A stretch of DNA of 64,000 nt from DASQPA01 sp963756455 (GTDB taxonomy: Bacteria > Acidobacteriota > Thermoanaerobaculia > Multivoradales > UBA5704): the NCBI GenBank assembly GCA_963756455.1, contig CAVWNC010000003.1, positions 2,170,001 through 2,234,000 on the forward strand, given 5' to 3'. Shown piece after piece: positions 42,963-51,188 of this stretch. Made by a program: the position numbers and the translations under genes. The first letter of the stretch is position 1; the number at the start of each line of letters is the position of its first letter. The notes below the pieces were generated by a model, which had not been told where the DNA came from, ran no database searches, and was given only the letters and a program-made list of their open reading frames with translations.

Positions 42963-44799
42963 CGATGAGCGCGAGCTTTGTGACATCGTCTCGACCCTCC
43001 TGATCGAGCGCGGTCACAGCACCCAGTGCGTCTCCTCAGGCGAGGCGGCGGTCAAAGTTGCCGAGGGACGGCGGCCGGACCTGGTGCTCCTCGATCTCCA
43101 CCTGGACGGGATCGACGGCATGGAGACGCTGCGCCAACTGCGGATGAGCGCCCCGGAGGCACCGATCGTCATCGTCACCGCCTTCGGCGACGTGCAGGCC
43201 GCGGTCAAGGCCATGCAGCTCGGCGCCACCGATTTCATCAGCAAGCCGTTCAACAACCAGGCGCTCCTCTCGAGCATCGAGACCATCCTCGCCATGCGGC
43301 GGGAAGTGCGCGGCGAAGCGTCCGCCTTAGTCGGCGAGAGCCCGATTTTCCGCCAGGCGATCGATCTTGCCTTGAAGTTCGCCGTGCCGGACATCAACGT
43401 GTTGCTGATCGGCGAGACGGGGACCGGCAAGGAGCTCTTCGCACGGAAAATTCATGCCGCGAGCAAAAGGCGCAACGCCCCCTTCGTCGCGGTCGACTGC
43501 TCGATCCTCGCCGAGAACCTGATCGAGAGCGAGCTCTTCGGCCATGAGAAGGGCGCCTTCACCGGTGCCACGACGGCGCGGATCGGGCGGCTCGAGCTGG
43601 CGCAGGGCGGCACTCTCTTCTTAGACGAGATCGGCAACCTTCCGGTCGAGTTTCAGGGCAAGCTTCTGCGCGTCCTCCAGGAACGCCAGATGGAGCGGGT
43701 CGGCGGTCGCAAGGTCATCCATCTGGACGTGCGCCTGGTCTCCGCCACCAATGTGAATCTCAAAGCGGCGATCCAGGGCGGCACTTTCAGGAAGGATCTC
43801 TATTATCGCCTGCAGGGAATGACCATCCATCTGCCGGCGCTCCGCGACCGCGAGGGCGACATTGGCCGCATCGCGGAAAACCTCGTCACCTTCTACGCGC
43901 AGAGCATCGGCTCCGCCGTCCAGGGTTTCTCCGCGAGCGCGCGGAGAGCGCTCGAGAGTTACACCTGGCCTGGCAACGTCCGCGAGCTCGAGAACGCGGT
44001 CAAATCCGCGGTCATCCTCGCGACGGACTGGGTGCGTCCGGAGCACCTGCCGCCGGAGATCTCCGGCAAGGTGAGCTTTCGGTCGGCGTCGCACGCCGTG
44101 TCCAAAGAGGAGGGGGACGATCGGCTGCTCCGCCTGGAGATCGAGATTGAGCCTGAGGCTGCCGAGATCGATTTGAAGGCTCTGGGCGCGCAGGCGGCGG
44201 AGCTGGCGGAGCGGACGCTCCTCCAGACGTTGGTTCGCCGCCGCCGTATGAATGGCTCCCAGCTGGCGAAGCTCCTGGGGGTCGATCCCAAGACTCTGCG
44301 CGCCAAGCTCCGCCGGTATGGGGTCGAGCCCGGCCCCCCAAGCGAGGAGGCACACCCGGTGAAGGGCCGAATCCTGATCGTCGACGACCAGCCGAACATG
44401 TGCTGGGTTTTATCGAAGCTCCTCTCGGAGCGCGGCCACGAAGTGCGCACCGCCTACCATGGCGCGGCGGCGCTCGCGGCCCTGGCGGATTACGACTGTC
44501 AGGTGGCCGTCGTCGACTATCGCCTGCCGGATACGGACGGTATTGAGCTGGTGGCGAGAATGGTGGACCGCCTGCCGCGGCTGCAGCCGATCCTCATGAC
44601 TTCGTACGGCAGCGCGGCCTTGCGGCAGAGTGCGACGGATGACGGATTCTTTGCCTACTTGGACAAACCGTTTAACAATGATCTCATGATGAGTACGATC
44701 GAAGATGCGATCCTCGTAGCGAAATCGGGCGGCGATTCCCCCTCTTCGGGAAGCGTTTCCCGGACACGGTTTCCCGGCCGTTCGTTATCTACGTTGTAA
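42940..44799 (+). CDS. Sigma-54-dependent response regulator with receivers at both ends (REC-AAA-HTH-REC)
   Basis: A 619-residue NtrC-type activator. An N-terminal receiver (VLIVDDEREL, phospho-Asp D52) is followed by a sigma-54-interacting AAA+ domain with Walker A GETGTGKE, the sigma-54 contact loop GAFTGA (205-210) and GGTLFLDEIGNLP, then a Fis-type HTH (NGSQLAKLLGVDPKTLRAKL). Unusually, a second complete receiver (ILIVDDQPNM, Asp D526, terminal DKPF) is fused after the HTH. GTG 42940 overlaps the kinase gene. It is the expected activator of the two sigma-54-type promoters of this island. Confidence 0.88.
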   Translation: MAHVLIVDDERELCDIVSTLLIERGHSTQCVSSGEAAVKVAEGRRPDLVLLDLHLDGIDGMETLRQLRMSAPEAPIVIVTAFGDVQAAVKAMQLGATDFISKPFNNQALLSSIETILAMRREVRGEASALVGESPIFRQAIDLALKFAVPDINVLLIGETGTGKELFARKIHAASKRRNAPFVAVDCSILAENLIESELFGHEKGAFTGATTARIGRLELAQGGTLFLDEIGNLPVEFQGKLLRVLQERQMERVGGRKVIHLDVRLVSATNVNLKAAIQGGTFRKDLYYRLQGMTIHLPALRDREGDIGRIAENLVTFYAQSIGSAVQGFSASARRALESYTWPGNVRELENAVKSAVILATDWVRPEHLPPEISGKVSFRSASHAVSKEEGDDRLLRLEIEIEPEAAEIDLKALGAQAAELAERTLLQTLVRRRRMNGSQLAKLLGVDPKTLRAKLRRYGVEPGPPSEEAHPVKGRILIVDDQPNMCWVLSKLLSERGHEVRTAYHGAAALAALADYDCQVAVVDYRLPDTDGIELVARMVDRLPRLQPILMTSYGSAALRQSATDDGFFAYLDKPFNNDLMMSTIEDAILVAKSGGDSPSSGSVSRTRFPGRSLSTL

Positions 44800-44878
44800 G
44801 GTTTGAGGAGGCTTTCGTATGTCGCTTGTTACCAGTGATTTGCAGGCAAGCAGAGTAAAAATTGAAAAACTGAAACCC

Positions 44879-44894
44879 AGGCATTATCCTTGCT
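44879..44894 (+). promoter_or_regulatory. Sigma-54 promoter of gvpA
   Basis: AGGCAT-TATCC-TTGCT matches TGGCAC-N5-TTGCW with a perfect -12 element and GG/GC 10 bp apart, 53 bp before gvpA. Upstream (44855-44878) lies an A-rich stretch suitable for IHF-type bending, and further up an inverted repeat GCTTG (44824-44828) / CAAGC (44847-44851) that could bind the activator. Confidence 0.65.
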
Positions 44895-44946
44895 ATTACC
44901 CTTTACGGGCCGCGCTGATGCGACCCGTGTAAGGAGGTGAACGAAA

Positions 44947-45312
44947 ATGGCAAAGGTAATGAATTCTACGGATTCTTCGGGCTTGGCGGAAGTGATCGAT
45001 CGGATCCTCGACAAGGGCATCGTCATCGACGCCTGGGTGAAGGTTTCCTTAGTCGGCATCGAGCTTCTCTCCATCGAAGCGCGTGTCGTCATCGCGTCGG
45101 TCGAGACCTATCTCAAGTACGCCGAGGCGATCGGCCTCACCGCGACCGCGGCCAGCACCGACCGCGTAGGATCAGAAATACGACGGATTTCGCTCCCCGG
45201 GCGCGACCTGCATATCGCTCCGGGGAGCCGTTTCCGGTTTCTTTGCCAACCCTACCGCCGTGCCCGGCTGCTGAAAGTAGGTACGAGCATTGAAGGATCA
45301 GAAAGGGGATAA
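44947..45312 (+). CDS. gvpA: Gas vesicle structural protein GvpA, apparent frameshift near the C-terminus
   Basis: Main ribbed-shell protein of gas vesicles. Residues 12-69 (SGLAEVIDRILDKGIVIDAW, VSLVGIELLSIEARVVIASV, ETYLKYAEAIGLTATAA) are canonical GvpA. As read, the frame runs on to 121 residues with a basic tail unlike any GvpA. Removing the A at 45154 changes the end to APTA and a stop at 45167-45169, giving a standard 73-residue GvpA. The extended tail is therefore probably an artefact or a real mutation. The ribosome site AAGGAGGTGA is perfect, and a sigma-54 promoter lies upstream. Confidence 0.9.
   Translation: MAKVMNSTDSSGLAEVIDRILDKGIVIDAWVKVSLVGIELLSIEARVVIASVETYLKYAEAIGLTATAASTDRVGSEIRRISLPGRDLHIAPGSRFRFLCQPYRRARLLKVGTSIEGSERG
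45192..45228 (+). terminator. Hairpin after gvpA (attenuator or mRNA-stabilising)
   Basis: A perfect 9-bp stem GCTCCCCGG (45192-45200) / CCGGGGAGC (45220-45228) with a 19-base loop sits just after the restored gvpA stop and has no T tract. Gas vesicle operons need far more GvpA than minor proteins, so partial termination or 3'-end protection fits. Its position inside the extended frame argues that frame is non-coding. Confidence 0.55.
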
Positions 45313-45316
45313 CGCG

Positions 45317-45808
45317 ATGTCATCGCATTTCACCAGTTTCACTCCCGACGCCATGCGGGCGTTCGGGCAAGCGCTAGCGGCGAGCGCCGCCGAGCGTCAC
45401 GAGCTCGTGATGAACCTGTTCGCGACCTCGAACCGAGATCGCCATCAGGCGGAGAGCCACCGTCGCCAAGCCGCCGCCGAGGCCGCGGACTCCCGCCGGT
45501 TGTTCGTGAGCGAGCTCCAATCCGGAGTTCATGCTCTACGTACTCGCTTCGCGCTCGACCGCCGCGATATGGCGGCGGACTTCAAGCAGATGGCCTCCGA
45601 GCTCAACGCTGCGCGCGAGGCTTTCCACGACCGCGCCGGATCTCCGCAGCGGGCGGCCCGGACGGCGAGCCCGCGGACCAAGCCGGCGGCGTCCACTCAC
45701 TCGGCGCCTGCTCATGCGGCGTCTTCCCATTCGGAGCCCACCCAGGGGGAGGGCAGCAAGCCTCCGCAGGGAGAAAAGTCCGAGCCGTTCAAAAAGCGTC
45801 ATGGCTAA
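45317..45808 (+). CDS. Helical, Ala/Arg-rich protein after gvpA; GvpC candidate
   Basis: A 163-residue protein with a helical N-terminal two-thirds (AMRAFGQALAASAAERHELV, ALRTRFALDRRDMAADFKQM) followed by a Pro/Ser/His-rich disordered tail ending in KKRHG. It directly follows gvpA, the usual place of gvpC, the external strengthening protein; but I see no clear 33-residue repeat, so the GvpC assignment rests on position and helical character only. AAGGGGAT precedes ATG 45317. Confidence 0.5.
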   Translation: MSSHFTSFTPDAMRAFGQALAASAAERHELVMNLFATSNRDRHQAESHRRQAAAEAADSRRLFVSELQSGVHALRTRFALDRRDMAADFKQMASELNAAREAFHDRAGSPQRAARTASPRTKPAASTHSAPAHAASSHSEPTQGEGSKPPQGEKSEPFKKRHG

Positions 45809-45906
45809 AGCCGGCTCGACCGCAGGCAAGTTGGTTTAAGGGAGGTCCAGGGCGGGTTTCAGACCGATACCGCCTTGGCCCCTCCGGTATCCGAGAGGAG
45901 AGAGTG

Positions 45907-46905
45907 ATGAACGGCAGTGGGCAGAGTCTTTCCATCGTCCCCGACGCTCCACCGACCACCGATCTGGCGGTCGAAGCGAGCGAGTATTTCGTCAGCGCCC
46001 CACCGGTCAAGCGGTTGGCGGATCGGGCCTTGACCTATTTGAGGGCCGGGTATCCGGTCCATTTTTGTGGCCCCGCGGGGACCGGCAAGACGACGCTCGC
46101 CCTCCATTTGGCGGCGCTCCGTGGACGTGCCGTCACCCTGATGCATGGTGACGACGAGCTCGGCTCCTCGGACTTGATCGGTGCCAACACCGGGTACCGA
46201 AAAAGCAAGATGATCGACAACTTCATCCACTCCGTCGTCAAGACCGAGGAGACGATGAATACGCTCTGGTCCGACAACCGGCTCACCCTGGCGTGCAAGC
46301 GGGGCGACACGCTGGTCTACGACGAGTTCACCCGCTCCCGCCCGGAGGCGAACAACGCCCTGCTTTCGGTTTTGGAAGAGAGGCTCCTCACCCTGCCGAC
46401 CCACCGGCCGCAGGGGGACGGCTACCTCGAGGTGAACCCGGAGTTTCGCGCCATCTTCACCTCCAACCCGGAGGAGTATGCGGGCGTGCACCGCACCCAG
46501 GACGCGCTCCTCGATCGGCTGATCACGATCCGCATCGGCTACTACGATCGCGAGACGGAAGTCGCGATCGCGCACTCAAAGTCCGGTGTTTCGAGAGAGG
46601 ATGCCGAGGTGATCGTCGACATCGTGCGGGAGCTGCGGAACCTGGGGGTCGCGAAGCAAGGTCCGAGCCTCCGTGCCTGCATCATGATCGCACGAGTAAT
46701 CGCCGGGGAGGGGGCGAGGGCGCTCCTGACCGACCCCATTTTCTCCGACGTCTGCCGGGACGTCCTGACCGGCCTTTCCGCCAAGGTCGTGCGCGATGGC
46801 AGCGACGGGCTCCTGCCCACGGTCGATCAGGTGATCCGGCGACAATTCGAGCGAAACCGTCCCGCGGGAGGGAAGGCGCCGAGGGCGAAAGTGGTCACGC
46901 CATGA
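45907..46905 (+). CDS. gvpN: Gas vesicle ATPase GvpN, copy 1
   Basis: A 332-residue MoxR-type AAA+ protein. Walker A CGPAGTGKTTLALHLA near residue 58, GDDELGSSDLIGANTGYRKS, Walker B LVYDEFTRSRPEANNALLSV and sensor-1 region AIFTSNPEEYAGVHRTQDAL are the standard GvpN marks. GvpN is needed for vesicle growth beyond small bicones. GTG 45904 or ATG 45907 (after GAGAGGAG) may start it. It overlaps the next gene by four bases. Confidence 0.93.
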   Translation: MNGSGQSLSIVPDAPPTTDLAVEASEYFVSAPPVKRLADRALTYLRAGYPVHFCGPAGTGKTTLALHLAALRGRAVTLMHGDDELGSSDLIGANTGYRKSKMIDNFIHSVVKTEETMNTLWSDNRLTLACKRGDTLVYDEFTRSRPEANNALLSVLEERLLTLPTHRPQGDGYLEVNPEFRAIFTSNPEEYAGVHRTQDALLDRLITIRIGYYDRETEVAIAHSKSGVSREDAEVIVDIVRELRNLGVAKQGPSLRACIMIARVIAGEGARALLTDPIFSDVCRDVLTGLSAKVVRDGSDGLLPTVDQVIRRQFERNRPAGGKAPRAKVVTP

Positions 46906-47228
46906 GCGGTCGGCCGAAAGGGATAGGGGAAATTAAAACCCATTCCGCCGCCACGGGCGGGAGCGCGCCCAACGAGCGGCACGTGCACCAATTCCAGCTC
47001 GCCGCCTTGGAGTTCGAGCGCACCCGGAGAACCCGGGAAAAGCAGGCGGCACTCCGGCGGGTGGGAGACATCGACAGAGTGCTTTCCGAGATCGAAAAGG
47101 TGATGCGCCGCCACCAGACGGCGCTGGGGTTGACCGAGGTGGAGGGCGAGCCGCCGCCGGCGGAGGGGCCGGCGGCGGCTCGCGAGGGAGAGGCAGCAGG
47201 CCCGAAGCGCCGCGTCCTCAGATATTGA
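46902..47228 (+). CDS. Small gas-vesicle-island protein of unknown function
   Basis: A 108-residue charged protein. The central helix RHVHQFQLAALEFERTRRTR continues EKQAALRRVGDIDRVLSEIE, suggesting a coiled-coil dimer; the C-terminus is Glu/Ala/Pro-rich and ends in RRVLRY. ATGA overlap with gvpN suggests that it is made together with it, possibly as a cofactor. I recognise no family. Confidence 0.6.
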   Translation: MSGRPKGIGEIKTHSAATGGSAPNERHVHQFQLAALEFERTRRTREKQAALRRVGDIDRVLSEIEKVMRRHQTALGLTEVEGEPPPAEGPAAAREGEAAGPKRRVLRY

Positions 47229-47281
47229 GCAAGAAAATAGCCACGCCTGCCTTGCCGGCAGGTCAAGAAAGGTTGTGAACC

Positions 47282-47566
47282 ATGAGAATCAAGCTGACCT
47301 GTCTCTCCTGCGGGCATCTCTTCGAGCTCGGCGATGCGTATGAGAATTACGCGGGACAGATCCGTTGCTGGGGTTGCCAGGCCACCTTGAACATCGCGCT
47401 GTCCGAGGGCAAGCTCCTCTCGATGACGGTGCACGACGCCACGGCGGTCGTCCCGGCGCTGCCGGCTCCGCCGCCGCGAAACATCGAAGTGCTCATCTTA
47501 CCGCAGGCGCTGCCGGTGGAAGAGGAGCTCTCGGAGGAGAGCAGACCGCGACGGAAGGCGAGGTAG
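47282..47566 (+). CDS. Small zinc-ribbon protein
   Basis: A 94-residue protein with a zinc ribbon (KLTCLSCGHLFELGD and QIRCWGCQATLNI, two Cys-x2-Cys pairs) and an acidic, Pro-rich tail. The ribbon resembles the N-terminus of the second gvpN-like protein at 52783, so both may dock on the same partner. GAAAGG-type ribosome site before ATG 47282. It lies 5 bp upstream of the third gvpF gene. Confidence 0.65.
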   Translation: MRIKLTCLSCGHLFELGDAYENYAGQIRCWGCQATLNIALSEGKLLSMTVHDATAVVPALPAPPPRNIEVLILPQALPVEEELSEESRPRRKAR

Positions 47567-47571
47567 AGACG

Positions 47572-48336
47572 ATGGCATCCGCGGGTTGTTACGTTTATGG
47601 GCTCGTCCGCATCACTGAGGACAGAGACTACGGAGAGATCGGCCTCGAGCACGACGGCAAGGCCGGCCGGGTGACGACCCTCCGCGTCGACTCCGTCGCC
47701 GCGGTGGTGAGCGAGCACGGGGCGGTCGGGAAGGTCATCCCCGTGCGCAAGAATCTGGAGCCGCACAACCGGGTCCTCCGTGAGGTCATGAAGACGACGA
47801 CGATCATCCCGATGACTTTCGGTCATGTGGCGAAGAACGCCGCCGCGGTCAGAAAGACCCTGCGCGAGAATCGGGACGAGATCGAGGCGGAGCTCGACCG
47901 GGTCGACGGCAAGGTCGAGATGAGCCTCCGAGTGCAATGGGACGTCGACAACATCTTCGAATACTTTCTCGGTTCCGATCCGGAGCTCGCGACTTTGAGA
48001 GACGAGATCTTCGGGCGCTCCCAGGCTCCCGTGGCGGCCGAGAAGATCGAGCTCGGGCGCCAGTTCGAAGAGCGCCTGAATCAGGAGCGCGAAGAGCAGA
48101 CCGACCGCGTCGTCGAGTCGTTTCGCCCCTACTTCAGCGAGCTCAAGGTCAATCCGCCGAAAAGCGAGAAGATGGTGATGGATCTCGCGTTCTTGGTCGA
48201 GCGCGAGCGCTTGAGAGTGTTCGAGGAGCAGGTTTACCAGGTCGCCGGGATGTTCCCGGCGCAGTATGTCTTCGATTATGGCGGCCCCTGGGCGCCATTC
48301 AACTTCGCCGATCTCGACCTGCGGACGGCGGCATGA
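47572..48336 (+). CDS. gvpF: Gas vesicle protein GvpF/GvpL, copy 3
   Basis: A 254-residue GvpF/L protein, the most canonical of the three: CYVYGLVRI, a VVSEHGAVGKVIPVRKNLEP loop, TTIIPMTFGHVAKN, VEMSLRVQWDVDNIF, and the family end FDYGGPWAPFNFADL. GvpF contacts GvpA at the shell tip during nucleation. ATG 47572. Followed 7 bp downstream by gvpG. Confidence 0.93.
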   Translation: MASAGCYVYGLVRITEDRDYGEIGLEHDGKAGRVTTLRVDSVAAVVSEHGAVGKVIPVRKNLEPHNRVLREVMKTTTIIPMTFGHVAKNAAAVRKTLRENRDEIEAELDRVDGKVEMSLRVQWDVDNIFEYFLGSDPELATLRDEIFGRSQAPVAAEKIELGRQFEERLNQEREEQTDRVVESFRPYFSELKVNPPKSEKMVMDLAFLVERERLRVFEEQVYQVAGMFPAQYVFDYGGPWAPFNFADLDLRTAA

Positions 48337-48343
48337 GGTTCCC

Positions 48344-48586
48344 ATGGGACTGCTGAGCGCGCCGATCGAGGGGCTGTTCTACATCTTCCGGGAGATTGCC
48401 GACCGGGCCGAGGCGGAGCGGAACGACGATGGACCGATCCGCGACGAGCTGATGGAGCTCTACAAGAGCCTGGAGGCAAAAACGGTTTCAGAAGAGGAGT
48501 TCTCCCGGCGCGAGGAGGGGCTCGTCCTGCGGCTGCAGGCGATCGAGCGCAGGAAGGAACGGCGGCAGGGCCATGGGACCCGCTAG
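48344..48586 (+). CDS. gvpG: Gas vesicle protein GvpG
   Basis: An 80-residue GvpG: LLSAPIEGLFYIFREIADRA at the N-terminus, then an acidic helix (IRDELMELYKSLEAKTVSEE) and a basic end. GvpG is a small accessory protein of assembly. ATG 48344 gives the family length. Its last codons overlap the next gene by 14 bases. Confidence 0.9.
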   Translation: MGLLSAPIEGLFYIFREIADRAEAERNDDGPIRDELMELYKSLEAKTVSEEEFSRREEGLVLRLQAIERRKERRQGHGTR

Positions 48587-48833
48587 CTCCCGGGTTTCCC
48601 TACGGCCGGCGCCGCAGACCGGCATGTCCATCCGCCTCAGCTCGCGGCAGCGCCGGGTGAGCCTCTGCGAGACCCTCGACCGGGTGCTCAACAAGGGAGC
48701 CGTGATCGCCGGGGACATCGTCATTTCGATCGCCGACGTCGATCTCCTCTACATCGGTTTGAACCTCATGGTGACTTCGGTCGAGACCATGCGCGGCTGG
48801 TACGACGAAGACGTATCCGGAAGGGAGGGATAG
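48573..48833 (+). CDS. gvpJ: GvpA-family protein (GvpJ/GvpM-type), copy 2
   Basis: An 86-residue GvpA-family protein. The family core is LCETLDRVLNKGAVIAGDIV then ISIADVDLLYIGLNLMVTSV, with Gly-Asp in place of the Asp-Ala-Trp of GvpA, the pattern of minor-shell GvpJ/M/S proteins. A 25-residue basic N-terminal extension precedes the core; an internal ATG at 48624 would shorten it. GvpJ-type proteins nucleate shell growth. Confidence 0.85.
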   Translation: MGPASSRVSLRPAPQTGMSIRLSSRQRRVSLCETLDRVLNKGAVIAGDIVISIADVDLLYIGLNLMVTSVETMRGWYDEDVSGREG

Positions 48834-48835
48834 CC

Positions 48836-49198
48836 ATGCACTACGGTGAGGTTCGCGGCCGGCCGGAGGATCTGGACCTCTTCGCCGAGACCGAAGGCGC
48901 CGCGACGCAGAAGCTGCCCCACCGGGTCAACCTCGACCCGGAGAAGGTCGAACATGGTTTAGTCCAGCTGGTCCTCTCGATCATCGAGCTCCTCCGCCAA
49001 CTGATGGAAAAACAGGCTCTCCGCAGGATCGAGGGAGGGAGTCTCTCGGGGGAGCAGGTCGAGAAGCTGGGAGTGACTCTGATGCGCCTCGAAGAGCAGA
49101 TGAATCATCTCAAGGAGCATTTCCAGATCGACGATCTCAACATCGACCTCGGTCCTCTGGGAGACCTCCTCGACTCAGGGCACGCCAAGAGGTCGTAA
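48836..49198 (+). CDS. gvpK: Gas vesicle protein GvpK
   Basis: A 120-residue GvpK. The family features RVNLDPEKVEHGLVQLVLSI, IELLRQLMEKQALRRIEGGS and the end FQIDDLNIDLGPLGDLL are all visible. GvpK is an essential minor assembly protein. GGGAGGG precedes ATG 48836, 2 bp after the previous stop. Confidence 0.93.
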   Translation: MHYGEVRGRPEDLDLFAETEGAATQKLPHRVNLDPEKVEHGLVQLVLSIIELLRQLMEKQALRRIEGGSLSGEQVEKLGVTLMRLEEQMNHLKEHFQIDDLNIDLGPLGDLLDSGHAKRS

Positions 49199-49241
49199 AT
49201 CTTACGCTCTAAAAAGCCTTCCGGAGAGGGGCATTCCCACT

Positions 49242-49619
49242 ATGCAAGCACGACAGAAGCTGACGCACTCGACCGAGACGAGCAACCTGGCCGACATCCT
49301 GGAGCGGGTCCTCGACAAGGGCATCGTCATCGCCGGCGACATCAAGATCAAGCTCGTCGACATCGAGCTCCTGAGCATCCAGATCCGCCTGCTCATCGCC
49401 TCCGTCGACAAGGCGCGCGAGATGGGCATGGACTGGTGGCTACGAAATCCCGACCTGACCTCGAATCCCATGTCGGCAATGTCGGCCATGCCGGCCATGC
49501 CGGCAACATCGGCAACGCCCACGGCACCGACGGCCGAGAGCGCCGGCGAGATCGTCGAGCTGCGCCGTAGGGTCGCCGAGCTGGAGCAGAGGCTGGCGAT
49601 ACCGGCGGATGGCCGGTAA
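49242..49619 (+). CDS. GvpA-family protein (GvpJ/GvpS-type), copy 3
   Basis: A 125-residue GvpA-family protein: core NLADILERVLDKGIVIAGDI then KLVDIELLSIQIRLLIASVD. Unlike GvpA, it has a C-terminal extension with a Met/Ala/Pro-rich stretch (MSAMSAMPAMPATSAT, from short imperfect tandem DNA repeats at 49468-49520) and a leucine-rich coiled helix (EIVELRRRVAELEQRL). The GIVIAGDI signature points to a GvpJ/S-type minor protein. Confidence 0.85.
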   Translation: MQARQKLTHSTETSNLADILERVLDKGIVIAGDIKIKLVDIELLSIQIRLLIASVDKAREMGMDWWLRNPDLTSNPMSAMSAMPAMPATSATPTAPTAESAGEIVELRRRVAELEQRLAIPADGR

Positions 49620-49637
49620 CGATGGCGGGCGGCCCTG

Positions 49638-51188
49638 ATGAACGTTCAATCCTCCAAGGCAGAGCCGGCAGCTGCCTCTCCGCGGCTCGAAGCGGAGCCA
49701 TCCTCGGTGCTGGATTCGTTTCCGGCGCAAGTCGCAGTGTTGGATGAAAACGGCACGATCCTCGAAACCAACCGTGCCTGGCGCGATCTTTCCCGGGCGA
49801 ATTCGTCGACGAACCTCTCACGAGGTGCCAATTATCTCGAAGTGTGCGCGCGGGCCGCCGGTCCCGAGAGCGAGGAGGCAGCGGCGATGGCCGTCGGCAT
49901 CCGGGCCGTCGCCAAAGGCGAGCTGCCGGAATTCGTCCTCGAGTACCCCTGCCATTCCAGCGAGGAGAAAAGTTGGTTCAAGGTCCGCGTCACGCGCTTT
50001 CTGGATCAGGGCTCCCTGCGCCTTGTCGTCGCGCATGAAAACATCTCCGAGCGCAAGCGGGCGGAGGCGCTCCAGCAAGAGATGGCGAAGGAGCGGGCGA
50101 CGATCGAAGCCCGTTTGAGCATCCTCGTCGAGACCATTCCGGACCTCGTCTGGCTGAAGAGCCTGGACGGCGTCTTCTTCTGGTGCAACCCGCCGGTCGA
50201 GCTGCTCCTGGGTGCCGAGGAAAAAGACATCATCGGCAGAACCGACGATGACTTCTTCGATCAGGAGCTCGCGGACTTCAGCCGCGAGAACGACCGCAAG
50301 GCGCTCGCCGCGGATGGGCCGACGGTCAACGAGGAATGGCTCACCTTCGCCTCGGATGGCCATCGCGCCCTCTGCGAAACGATCAAGACACCGATGCGCG
50401 ATGCCGAGGGCCAAGTGATCGGCATCCTCGGCATCTCAAGAGACATCACCGAGCGTCACGAAGCGGAGAAGAGGTTGCGGCTCACCCTGGCCGATCTCGC
50501 GCGCTCCAACGAGGAGCTTGAACAGTTCGCCTACGTCGCGTCCCACAACCTCCAGGAACCGCTGCGCATGGTGTCGAGCTATACTCAACTTCTCGCCCGG
50601 CGCTACCAGGGCCGGCTGGACCCAGACGCCGACGACTTCATCGCCTACGCCGTCGACGGCGCCAACCGGATGCAGGATCTGATCACCGATCTCCTGGCGC
50701 TTTCGCGGGTCGGGACGCGAGGTAAGAAGTTCGAACCCGTAGATTGCACGGCGGCCCTCGGTCAGGCGCTCGGCAATCTCGGGGCGACGATCGAAGAGAG
50801 CGCCGCGGTTCTGACCCATGGGCCGCTCCCCACCCTCCTGGCCGACCGATCGCAGATCGTCCAGCTGCTGCAGAACCTGATCGGCAACGCGATCAAATTT
50901 CGCGGCAAGGAGCCTCCTCGGATTCATGTCTCGGCGGCGCCCGGGGACCAGGAATGGCTCTTCTCCGTAAGCGACGACGGCATCGGTATCGACCCCCAAT
51001 ATGCCGAGCGCATCTTCGCCATCTTCCAGCGCCTTCACACCCGCGAGGAGTATCCCGGCACGGGCATCGGCCTCGCCATCTGCAAGAAAGTCGTCGAGCG
51101 GCACCGCGGGCGAATTTGGGTCGAGTCGCAACTGGGAGAAGGCTCCACGTTTCACTTCACGATCGCCACTGGAGGTAGCGAACCATGA
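49638..51188 (+). CDS. PAS-PAS sensor histidine kinase
   Basis: A 516-residue cytoplasmic kinase. PAS 1 (about 20-135, AVLDENGTILETNRAWRDLS), PAS 2 (about 155-275, DGVFFWCNPPVELLLG with IGILGISRDITERHEAEKR), a phytochrome-type HisKA (YVASHNLQEPLRMVSSYTQL) and HATPase (LIGNAIKFR, DDGIGIDPQ, GTGIGLAICKKVVERH). No membrane segment, so the signal is internal. It overlaps the next gene, a CheY/Rcp1-like receiver, by four bases (51185-51188); the two form a kinase-regulator pair. Confidence 0.88.
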   Translation: MNVQSSKAEPAAASPRLEAEPSSVLDSFPAQVAVLDENGTILETNRAWRDLSRANSSTNLSRGANYLEVCARAAGPESEEAAAMAVGIRAVAKGELPEFVLEYPCHSSEEKSWFKVRVTRFLDQGSLRLVVAHENISERKRAEALQQEMAKERATIEARLSILVETIPDLVWLKSLDGVFFWCNPPVELLLGAEEKDIIGRTDDDFFDQELADFSRENDRKALAADGPTVNEEWLTFASDGHRALCETIKTPMRDAEGQVIGILGISRDITERHEAEKRLRLTLADLARSNEELEQFAYVASHNLQEPLRMVSSYTQLLARRYQGRLDPDADDFIAYAVDGANRMQDLITDLLALSRVGTRGKKFEPVDCTAALGQALGNLGATIEESAAVLTHGPLPTLLADRSQIVQLLQNLIGNAIKFRGKEPPRIHVSAAPGDQEWLFSVSDDGIGIDPQYAERIFAIFQRLHTREEYPGTGIGLAICKKVVERHRGRIWVESQLGEGSTFHFTIATGGSEP

